DNA of 64,000 nt from Phialophora verrucosa. Its lineage: Eukaryota > Ascomycota > Eurotiomycetes > Chaetothyriales > Herpotrichiellaceae. The notes beneath the pieces were generated by a model that was given only the letters and a program-made list of their open reading frames with translations, ran no database searches and was not told the DNA's origin. The position numbers were made by a program, and so were the translations under genes. This document shows positions 22,371 through 32,565 of this stretch, in pieces; positions within the stretch are counted from its first letter, which is position 1, and each line of letters starts with the position of its first letter. Location: the NCBI GenBank assembly GCA_002099365.1, contig MSED01000002.1, forward strand, positions 2,914,001-2,978,000, read 5' to 3'.

Positions 22371-25300
22371 ATGGTCAGTGCCCCACTATGATCGCTCGTG
22401 CTGCACATACTCACGGTCGACGTACAGGGTCAAACCAAGCGCCGCGAAGGAAAGACTTCCCGCGCACCGAAAGCGTCGCTCTTCGGCGGCGGGAGGTCAG
22501 CCCAGGCAGATGCCGGGCAGACACAGATCAAAAAGGCCACGTTTGAGATCACAAAGAAGAAGGAAGTGGGCGTCTCGGATCTCACATTGCTCAGCAAGGT
22601 CTCCAATGAAGCAATCAACGACAACCTCAAGAAGCGATTCGAACATGGCGAGATATACACTTACATCGGACATGTGCTGGTGTCGGTCAACCCCTTCCGA
22701 GACCTGGGGATCTACACCGAGCAGGTCCTGCAATCATATCGAGGGCGAAACCGCCTCGAGGTGCCTCCTCACGTCTTTGCCGTCGCCGAGTCGTCCTACT
22801 ACAACATGAAAGCCTACAAAGACAACCAATGCGTCATCATCTCTGGTGAATCGGGCGCAGGCAAAACCGAGGCTGCCAAACGCCTCATGCAATACATTGC
22901 GAGCGTATCTGGAGGCACCGACTCTCGGATTCAGCGGACGAAGGACATGGTCCTGGCCACCAATCCTCTCCTTGAATCGTTCGGAAACGCCAAAACCCTG
23001 CGTAATAACAATTCCTCGCGTTTCGGAAAGTATCTTGAGCTCGAGTTCAACGAACAAGGCGAGCCTGTGGGGGCCAAGATCACAAACTACCTGCTGGAGA
23101 AGAGCAGGGTGGTCGGACAGATCGCAAATGAGAGGAACTTCCACATCTTCTACCAATTCACGAAAGCCGCACCAAAAGAGTATCGAGACACATTCGGCAT
23201 TCAGCAGCCTCAGTCATACGTCTACACAAGCAAATCAAAATGCTTGGACGTGCCGGGAATGGACGATGCGAGCGACTTCCGGGAGACGCTCCAAGCCATG
23301 CAGGTTATTGGTCTGACGAAGGCTGAGCAGGATAATATCTTCCGCCTGCTCGCGGCAATTCTATGGATTGGGAATATCACCTTCCGCGACAATGACCAAG
23401 GAGGCGTCGATATTGCAGACCAGTCGGTGGTTGACTTTGTCGCTTACCTTCTGGAAGTCGAGTCTGCCCATGTCAACAAAGCCTTGACAATCAGGATTGT
23501 GGAAACCGCTCGAGGTGGAGGTCGGAGAGGATCCATCTACGAGTCTCCTCTGAATTTGGTACAGGCCAACGCTGTCCGAGATGCCCTCGCCAAGGCCATC
23601 TACTTCAACTTGTTCGACTGGATTGTGAACCGGACGAACGTGTCTTTGAGATCACAGGGTGTGGTGAAGAACACCATTGGTATTCTCGATATCTACGGCT
23701 TCGAAATTTTCGAGAAGAATTCTTTTGAGCAGCTATGCATCAACTACGTCAATGAGAAATTGCAGCAGATCTTCATTCAGTTGACCCTGAAGGCTGAACA
23801 GGAGGAATATGAGCGAGAGCAAATCCAGTGGACACCGATCAAGTACTTTGACAACAAAGTCGTCTGCTCTTTGATTGAAGACAAGCGACCACCGGGCGTA
23901 TTCGCTGCTCTCAACGACGCCTGCGCCACTGCACATGCCGACTCAGGTGCCGCCGATCAAACCTTCGTTGGCCGTCTCAACTTCCTCTCCAGCAATCCCA
24001 ACTTCGAGAACCGCCAAGGTCAGTTCATCATCAAACACTACGCTGGTGACGTGAGCTATCAAGTCGCTGGCATGACGGACAAGAACAAGGACCAGCTTTT
24101 GAAGGATCTGCTGAACCTTGTCGGTGAGAGCTCGAACACTTTCGTCCACGAGCTGTTCCCGAATCAGGTCGACCAGGATGACAAGCGACGGCCTCCAACT
24201 GCCGGTGACAAGATCAAAGCGTCCGCAAACGAACTGGTCGACACCCTCATGCAGGCACAACCGTCGTATATCCGAACCATCAAGCCCAACGAGAACAAGT
24301 CACCCAAGGAATACAACGAACCGAATGTGCTCCATCAGATCAAGTACCTGGGTTTACAAGAGAACGTTCGCATCCGGAGAGCCGGTTTTGCCTACCGTCA
24401 AACATTCGATAAATTTGTGGAAAGATTTGCTCTGCTCTCACCCAAACTCTCCTATGCAGGAGAATACACCTATACAGGAGATGTCAGGACCGCATCGGAG
24501 ATTATTTTCAAGGACACGAGCATCCCCAAAGAGGAATATCAGATGGGTGTCACCAAAGCCTTCATTAAGACTCCGGAGACGTTGTTTGGCCTCGAGCATA
24601 TGCGAGATCGATATTGGCACAACATGGCAGTCCGCATCCAAAGAGCTTGGCGGAACTACCTGAGATACCGCGCAGAAGCCGCCACGAGGATCCAGAGGTT
24701 CTGGCGCAAGTCAAAGATTGGCGTCAAGGAAATCGAATTCCGGGATCAGGGCCACCGACTCCTTGCTGGCCGCAAAGAACGACGTAGGTACAGCTTGCTT
24801 GGCTCAAGACGTTTCTTTGGCGATTATCTGGGTATGAACATGCCGGGCGGTCAGGGCCGAGTGCTCAGAGATTCGGTCCACCTCAACCCTCAGGAACGGG
24901 TTGTATTTTCCGCCCGTTGCGAGTTACTGGTGACCAAATTCGGCCGATCGTCGCAGCGGATGCCCAGGATCCTCGTGTTGACCCCGAAGGCGGTCTACAT
25001 CATCGTTCAAGCCGTCGTGAACAACCAGCTCCAGATCTCCGCGGAGAGGACGACCCCGATCGGCGCCATCAAGTACATTTCCTGCTCGAACTTGCGTGAC
25101 GACTGGTTTGCTCTCGGTGTCGGATCTGCTCAAGAGCCAGATCCGCTGATCAACTGCGTCTTCAAGACTGAATTCTTTCTGCAGTTCAAGACGGTCGCAG
25201 TTGGTGGGATGAACCTGAAGATTGGCCCTCAGATTGACTATAATAAGAAGCCAGGCAGACCCGCGGTGGTCAAAGTCCAGAAAGATCCTGCCGTTCCACG

Positions 25301-26258
25301 AGACGATGTGTACAAATCAGGGACCATTCATGTCGGACAGGGAGAGTCGCCCACTTCGGTCTCAAGACCGACACCACGTGGCAAAGCAATTGCCAAGCCT
25401 ATCACGAGTGGTAAACTGCTCCGGCCCGGTGGTCCAGGTGGCCAGCCCTCAAAGACAGCTGCTAGACGACCTGTGCCCGCCGCCAGACCAGCAGCGGCTC
25501 AACCACGTGCGGTGCCTATGCCCGCCGCAACTCAGGCCACCAATACACACATCAACGGCGCCGCATCGCATGCCCGAAACGAATCAGCATCGTCATTCGG
25601 CCGAGCCGCGCCTCCTCCGCCTCCGCCCCCTCCACCAGCAGCAGCCCCCGCAGCGGTGCCATCCAAGCCACAAGCCAAGGTCAAATACGACTTCAACTCG
25701 CCCAATGCAAATGAACTGTCGATCAAGACAGGGGAGGTGATAGAAATTCTGCAGAAGGAGAACAATGGTACGTCAACCAAAGATTTTGAACTTTTATTCA
25801 TGTGGTCTAACCTCAACGTAGGCTGGTGGCTGTGTAAGAACCCTCGCACTGAAGCGCAAGGCTGGACTCCGTCAGCATATGTGGAGGAAATCGAGCAAGC
25901 GCGTGCCGCACCTCCTCCTCCACCACCTGTGGCTGCCCCTCCTCGAGCCGTTCCTACACCGTCCGTTGTGGTCAATGGAGGGCATGCCAAACCCGGAACT
26001 CCCCCCGTGGGTGCTCGAGCTAAACCAACACCGCCAGCACCACCAGCCAAACGGCCAGCAGCGAGAAAACCGGACTCGTCTCCAGCTAGAGATAGTGCAA
26101 TGAGTCTAGGCACAAACAGTGGGACGAATTCAGGCCGCGCCACTCCTAGCAGTATTGGAGGCGGCAGTCTTGCCGGTGGTTTGGCTGAGGCCTTGAGGGC
26201 GAGGCAAAGTGCCATGAGTGGCAGGGATAAGGACAAGGAAGAGGATGACGACTGGTAG
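22371..26258 (+). CDS. myoA: Class I myosin (MyoA/Myo5 type)
   Basis: Three exons are proposed: 22371-22373 (the ATG alone), 22428-25767 and 25822-26258, giving 1259 residues. The first exon is only the start codon, followed by GTCAGTG, and exon 2 opens with Gly-Gln, matching the Met-Gly start of fungal MyoA proteins. The motor has the P-loop GESGAGKTEA, switch I NNNSSRFGK and switch II DIYGFE. The TEDS-rule site is Ser in GRRGSIYE. Two IQ-like motifs (RIQRAWRNYLRYR and the next) precede a TH1 membrane-binding tail. Then come a Pro-rich TH2 region, an SH3 domain split by a 54-base intron, a second Pro-rich part and an acidic end, KEEDDDW, of the kind that binds Arp2/3. Family members drive actin patch endocytosis and polarised growth. 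The alternative start at 22398 is in frame but disagrees with the family N-terminus. Confidence 0.94.
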
Positions 26259-27414
26259 ATGAAAAAGCACTAGACATTGCCAGCGATGGAAGCGATGCCT
26301 TTTGAGTCGAATTTGTGTTGTGGATTACAAGTCTGTTGCCGCAAGCGAGCGATTGAAGTCATCTCAAGCAGTATTGATGGTTCGTTTAGAAACGACCCCC
26401 AAGCGCAGACGAGTCAAGCAGGGGAGCCGGGACAGGTAAAACGGGAAACCAATCAATCCAACGACGTGGGAAATATGCTCCTTGATGGGTGTGCTCCCGA
26501 TGAGTAAAAGTGTCACTTGAAGGAGACTCGGTAATTGATTTTTCATCTGTCTCTGCAGCCACACCAGCCCTCGTGCAACGATAGGACTCACTTCCAAAGC
26601 AAGTCCAGTTAGCCCCAGCCGAGGCTGGAGTATCAACCTCACCCTCTCGGAAGCGCCCCGTCGGCTAGGATTCGACCTTGTCCAACGCGCCCCCCCCCCC
26701 CCTTTCACCGGCAGAATTGATCGCCATGGACCACTTCTGGCCTCACAGTCTCGGACTCGAGGACTGCGAAGAACATCGGCTGGTCGTCGATAAGGCCGGC
26801 CGGCTAAATAGTACATATGTACACACGGTAGACCCTGTTGGGGGAAGCATCCCCGTACATACAATAGTGTCGAGCACACAAGAAGGCACAGGGACAGGGA
26901 CAGCCTACACTGAGCTTGAGCACTATCGCACCGCTACAGCACTTTACGAGTAGAAAGGCCCTCTGGCCGCGTCTGTTCTATTCATTTCCTTCGTTGACTA
27001 CATGACATTACCGTGGCACCCATGACAGGTTACAAAGTCCTCAATACCCCCCAAACAAATCTCCCACTTCACGCAATGAATCGAGAGAGCCGTCCGTTCA
27101 CATTTACCTACATAGCAAGAATCACGAGATCAGGAACGCTTTGAATTTTCGGATTTTCCATTTCTCATTTTCATTTCATCATGTCCAGAGGTCATGCTTC
27201 AGACTCATGGTCTTCTGGTCTGCGGCATCTATGGACTAGGATGGTCTATCACGGTGAACGTGACGGTCTCATCGCCCGTTGATCGCCTTAACGAGCACTT
27301 TCTCCGCCGCAAACAAACATCATCATCGTTGAAGACTTTCTTCATGCATGTGCTGTGTCCCATGCATGGACGAGCACGAAAACAAGCCAGAAAACACGCG
27401 GTTCTGTGCTCGCC
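26259..27414. other. Convergent intergenic region with a C13 run and a palindrome
   Basis: About 1.15 kb between two converging genes. It has 13 consecutive C at 26690-26702 and the palindrome GTACATATGTAC at 26811-26822. Open frames here look random. Confidence 0.5.
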
Positions 27415-29990
27415 TTAGCCGCTTCCAGTGTGGTTCCAATTCGCTGACGCATTGAACAAGAGACTGGTTCCATTACCATCGTGCAAAAAGCCACTCTCGC
27501 TCGCGACAAATGGGAAAAACCCGCCTTGTGGTTTCTCAATCAAGAGCGTACCATTCGCCAACACAGCCACGTTGTCTGTGTATGCCAGCACAATCTGCAT
27601 GTTGTCGGCGTCACGGACCGTCCCATCAAGCAGTTCCCGACATCGCGGTATGCCCCATTCATTGATACAAGGGACTGTTCCCGCGAAGATACAGTTGCAT
27701 GAGGCGTCACACCAGTCAGAGTCGTTGTTGTGCACAGTGGTGTTGCGCGCCACAGTCATATTGGCGGTGCAGAAGTAGCCCAGATCCGCGCTGGAGCAGA
27801 ACTTGGGACCATCGGGGAGGTTGCCGCAACTGAGTTTGTATTGGTCGGAAGGATGGACAGGGCCGCCTCTTGCCGGGAGAAAGGGCTTTGGATGAATTGA
27901 TGGTCTGGCAATGCGGCGCGTAAGGTTCGGGCAGCGGCACCCATGTGTACACGCGGGAATCTCATCACCCCAGTGCTTTAGAGTGTAAAGCCAAGTGTCA
28001 GGGACAAGCTCCTGACAGCCATAATCGTTGTCCCAGCAGTGTTGTGTCAAGGTGTCGTTGTATTTGTCCTTGGACCAGCACTCAAACTGGACAGGTTGAA
28101 GAGAATCGGTAGGGGACGTCTCCGCGGCTTTCTCGGAGAGGACAACATTCATAGGTGCAGAGCGCTCGCGTGCCGCGGGAACCAAGTCTACAGCTTCTGC
28201 GGGTGCGACGTCGTCCTTAGGGAAGGAATCCGGGCATTTACATTTCGCAGAGCATTCTGGATCTGGGGTGCCGGTATGATGCAACATAGCCAGCGGATAG
28301 GTAGAAATCCGAAGACAGGTGTACTTCTCAGACATGCAGCGGTCGGTCAAAGATTGATTGTATTTGCCATGAGTGGTGCACTGCACGTCGAATCTGCTGT
28401 CAACGGCCAGTGATTGCGAGGTGAGCTCAGGCTCTGAACGGGGTGACAGTGCGGCATCATCTTGTGGCAATTGAGTAGGCATTGAGAAGTCCAGGGTGTT
28501 TGATGGCGCAGTGGTAGGCGCAGCCGACACTTTAGTCACAACCGGAATCGACACCTTTGCTGCCTTGTTCGCATCTCTGGCGACCACCTCTGCTGGCGTA
28601 GACAGTCCACCTAATGATCTTGATGGAGGGGTCGCAGCAAGGGCAGGCAAGGAGGTTACCGTGCTTGATACCAGGAGACGTGCTGTCTCGGGCTTGGCTG
28701 TATCTCGTAGATGTCGAGTAACCAGCTTAGTCACGTCGTATGTGCCATTCGGATAGATAACAGCGTCTGTCGAACTGCCGAGGACAGTACCATTGGCGTC
28801 ATAGATGGTATCTTCCACGATGTGACAGCCAACCACCACATAAGGTGTAATGATGCATGGAGATACGGGGTTGAGGTCCACGCATGTGCAATACTCCGCG
28901 CAGACTTCGTTATACCTCCCTTTGAAAATGACCTTCCCCGATGAAGTGCATGTGTATTTGAAGGGGTCACCGGAGCAGAGTTTTGTTGTGATTTTACTCT
29001 GGTAGCAGACAATTGCGTAGTCATGGACGAGGGTGTCGCGCTTTTCCACTGGTGCTGCATTGCGCTTTTCCACTGGTGCTGCGGTATACTGAAGTGTGCC
29101 GTTCGGAAGCAAAGTGGCGTCGGTCAGATTGCCAACCATAGTGCCATTGGCGTCGTAGATGCTGTCATCCATGATTTTGCACTCCTGTATGTTCGGGAGT
29201 GGGTTGACATTATAGCAGGGAATTGTCAATCTGGGCGGGGGGAGAATGTTGATGCATACGCAGAGGTTCTCGCAAGTTATCTCTGCAAGTCCCTGGTGAA
29301 TGACTCGACCATTGGCGTTGCAAGAGTAACGGTGGTCAAAGGCTTGACATAGTCCTGTGAGGACACGATCGTGACAGACAAGTGCGTAGTCATGACTGAG
29401 TTCGGTATCGCGCTTCTCAACAAGTGCCGTGAAGTCAAGGGTGCCGTCGGTGAGGGACTTCGATTGAGAAATATAGCCGATAACCTTGCCTGTCTCAGCG
29501 TCGGTGGCAATGCCATTGTCGACCAAGCAATTTCTGACGTTCTTGGCGATGCAGGGGATAGGCTTCGGAGGCGAGACGAGATTCTGGCACCAGCAAGAGG
29601 CTTCGCAGAAGTAGTCTCTCATCGGACGAGATGTCGCAATTACACCGTTGTTGTTGCAGGAGTAACCCTTGCTGTTACAGTCATTGGTGTACTCTTGATT
29701 ATTGTTGCAGTTGATGCCGTAGCTATTCAGATCCGCATCCAGCTTGGTGATCGGGAGTGTGACAGGAGAGGACACGCCATTGGGGGTTGCTGTCGCTAGA
29801 GAGTCATCGCGGCGGACGGGACCAGCAGAGAGAAGACCGCAGAACAGAGAGACAATGACCGTGAGAAGAATCGGGACAGAGCCCGTATGACAGCCTGCGT
29901 AAAAACACTTCAGTTAGCTCCAAACATCTTCCGGTTTTCATCGTCGTCAGCTTTGACGGGAGGATGAGGATGACGCGTACCCTTGAACAT
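27415..29990 (-). CDS. Secreted repeat precursor with six cysteine modules and Kex2-type sites; unknown family
   Basis: Two exons (29990-29981 and 29894-27415) with an 86-base intron give 829 residues. The first exon holds only MFK plus one base. Splicing creates a signal peptide (residues 1-27, core VPILLTVIVSLFCGLLSA), followed by Arg-Arg at 31-32. Six modules share Y-x-C-x(15-21)-C-x3-C-x-C, with two further Cys upstream in each. The six cysteines lie at 66-106, 177-217, 300-341, 509-557, 609-658 and 693-738. Modules 1, 2, 3 and 6 are followed by a second Cys pair and a tail with an NGT sequon or related turn. VEKR sites at 162-165, 278-281 and 286-289 separate modules 1, 2 and 3, and RR occurs near 663-664. 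The layout suggests a secretory precursor cut by Kex2 into disulphide-bonded domains. I recognise no named family. Cell wall, adhesion or interaction roles are all possible. Confidence 0.75.
29038..29085 (-). repeat. 24-bp tandem repeat encoding duplicated Kex2-type site
   Basis: Two adjacent 24-base copies, 29038-29061 and 29062-29085, share their first 21 bases exactly. They encode the doubled AAPVEKR segment before the third cysteine module of the secreted precursor, so the duplication added one extra KR site without changing frame. Confidence 0.85.
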
Positions 29991-31063
29991 GGTCACGGCG
30001 GCGGCAAGAATTGACGTTTGGAAGAGACCAGCAGCTCAGTGAGTGGCGGCAAGAATTGATGTTCTGGTGCCTAGCAGCTCAGTGGGTGACGGTGACGGTG
30101 GTGGAGTATCTTCGAAGGTACGGTGAGGATGAGAATGAGAAGGTGAGGAAGGAAGGGAAGGGAAGCTGTAGGTGCAAGACGGTGCTCTTTATAGACGAAA
30201 GAACTGGCGACAGCGACATCCGCTTGGCGGAGGCATGTCACTGACGGCGATATTCACTAGATGAATGAGCCTCCAGTCATGCGTCACGAAGGGCGAAATT
30301 CACTTACTGAAAGGCCGTAGAGCCATGCGTCACACAGCGTGACATCTTCGCATTCACCATACACACATTGTCCACTCACACGTGAAGGGTGCCTTCCATG
30401 TAGACATTCACATCCATCTCTCCTCTCGACTTCAGCGAACACAGACCACAGCAACAAGCAGCGGAACGACCCTCTGGTCAGTGAGATCTCACTTGATATC
30501 AGGTTCGCTTCATCTGTCCTAGATCGTGATGTCAGGACGAAGGTAAAATCATTGAGTTGCTAGCCCAACCTGCATTGTACCAATCTTGTTATATTTCCTG
30601 GCAGCCATATTAGCACGGACCTCATACTGTCGATAGGCATAGGGATCAAGAGTGAGGTCTAGTAGGACTTGCACACTTACTAGTCTAACCCGTCTGTTCG
30701 ATGTGAGGCTGAAGCTCAGCCTTGCAGCCTCAGCCGCTGGGAAAGACCGTGGACCGGTGCCACTTGATTTGTAAGGCGACAGAAACAGAGATTATAATGG
30801 CCGTCCCCACCACCGCCCACTGCCTTGTTTGCAGATTCTGAAGATAAGCAAACCATAATGGCAACCAGATGACCGGGAACTCACCGCTCATGCACAAGGA
30901 CATAAAGGACTTTTAGATGATCCATCTAGCACAATTTTGTCAGCATCATGATACGCGTATACAGTAAGAAGCTCACCTGGCACTTTATATATGATACAAG
31001 CATATATCTCGAAATTCGTACTGTCTCTGTATATACCCTAGGCATCTTGAGACCCTCAGAACG
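29991..31063. promoter_or_regulatory. Divergent promoter region of the secreted precursor and SDR genes
   Basis: About 1.07 kb. The 100 bases next to the secreted-precursor start contain a tandem duplication at 30001-30088. The 10-mer CATGCGTCAC occurs twice, about 50 bases apart, between 30275 and 30345. No gene is supported. Confidence 0.45.
30001..30088. repeat. Diverged tandem duplication of about 44 bp
   Basis: Copy one is 30001-30045 and copy two 30046-30088. Both start with GCGGCAAGAATTGA and end with AGCAGCTCAGTG followed by RGTG, with a diverged centre. It lies 11-98 bases upstream of the secreted-precursor start codon, probably in the 5' leader or core promoter. Confidence 0.8.
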
Positions 31064-32002
31064 ATGGGGGACGCCACAAGTGCACCACCTCTTCCGTCAC
31101 CCTTCAAGGGCTGGCATACTGATACCTACCCAGCCATCGACCCTTCTCGCCCTGAACTCTCTCTGAAAGGTAAATCCGCCATCGTTTCAGGAGGTGGCGG
31201 CACAATCGGCTCCGCAACGGTCAACGCCCTCGCAAAAGCAGGTGCCAGCACCATCGGCATTGTTGGACGTACTCAAAAGACTCTCGACGAGGCAACCTCG
31301 AAATTCAGAGCCCAACACCCAGGCACGAAATTTGTCGCCCTCACAGCAGACATTTCGTCCTTCGCAAGTCTAGATTCAGCATTCAAGCAAATTCGCCAAC
31401 AAGCCGGCAGCCCAGTGGATATCCTCGTCCACAATGCCGGCCACCTTGCTCAGCCCGCCACAATAACATCTTCGGACCCCAAGGAGTGGTGGACCTCCTT
31501 CGAAGTCAACATCCTTGGAGCCTTCAATTCTGTCCGCGCATTCCTGCCCGTGGCTAGCCCGAACGCCACAATTGTCAACATCTCCACAGCAGCAGCACAC
31601 GTACAGGCTGCTGGGATTTCAAAACTCTCCGCCTACAGCAGCAGCAAGCTCGGCGCGTTGAAGGTGTTTGAGTTCGTGCAAGCCGAGCATCCGGAGCTGC
31701 ACGTTGTCAGCCTCCAGCCCGGTGTCGTCCTGAGTGATATAAACATGAAGCATGGTGAGATGGCGCCTATGGATACGCGTGAGTAGACCCTCCTAGTTCG
31801 CACACGACACTGCTGACTGGCTTGCGCAGCGGAATTAGCAGGCTCATTCATAGTCTGGCTCTGCAGCCCCGAGGCCAAATTCCTCAAGGATAAACTTGTC
31901 TGGACGAACTGGGATGTCGACGAAATGAAGGCCAAAGCTGCAGAGATTCAGAATTCTCCATTGTTCACTATCGGTCTAACGGGATGGCCGAGTATGTCGT
32001 GA
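31064..32002 (+). CDS. Short-chain dehydrogenase/reductase (SDR)
   Basis: Two exons (31064-31778 and 31830-32002) with a 51-base intron (GTGAGT...CTGAC...CAG) give 295 residues, usual for classical SDRs. The cofactor loop SGGGGTIG is at 42-49 and NAG at 124-126. The catalytic tetrad reads N149, S174, Y191 and K195 in YSSSK. R69 after the second beta strand suggests NADP(H), but this is only an inference. The enzyme should oxidise or reduce an alcohol or ketone; the substrate cannot be inferred. The second exon supplies the C-terminal substrate-lid region (LAGSFIVWLCSPEAKFLKDKL), conserved in fungal homologues. It is divergent from the secreted precursor and converges on the MscS gene. Confidence 0.9.
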
Positions 32003-32565
32003 CGTGCGTGCAGGGCTAAGCGGTGACATGACAGGATCTAGAAGCGCCTGGATTGCACCTTGTGAGATAGTTGCTATCTCGGTGGCTAGTTGGGAAGCAG
32101 TGAGATTCGAGGTGGAGGCACACACGCGGCCGCCCGCCCGAAATTGATGAGTGCTGTTTGGGTTGTTGTTGGGCAATGGCGAAAATGAACACGAATGGAC
32201 GAAGGACGAAGTCCGTAAGACAAGGCTAGAGCAGAAGCAGAACGGCGCAGCGCGAGAGCCAATCCTCAAACTCCGGATAAATACTGCTGACCCAGTGAAC
32301 AGAGTAATCGTATCGATATCTCATCTAATGGCCTTTGTATTTCATCAATCGGCCAAACCCCCTTTGCAAGCTCTAAATCTATCTTCGTCACCTCGTAGCC
32401 ACTTCAGACTACTTCGTACATCTATTCATTTGCAAGGAAAACCGTAACATTACAATGCCAAAAGGGCGAGAGCCACTGAATTTGGCCCCTGTCGAGGCCA
32501 GCCGTTCCCAAGAAAGTGAAACTTTTGGTTCCAATACATACCCAATCGAAAAAGCCACCACATTC
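32003..32565. other. Convergent intergenic region
   Basis: About 560 bases between the SDR and MscS 3' ends. I see no gene, repeat or RNA in it. Confidence 0.4.

Noticed and set aside
25532..26236. 234-codon minus-strand frame
   Set aside because: It is antisense to the Pro-rich and SH3 part of myosin I. Gly/Ala runs simply mirror the Pro codons.
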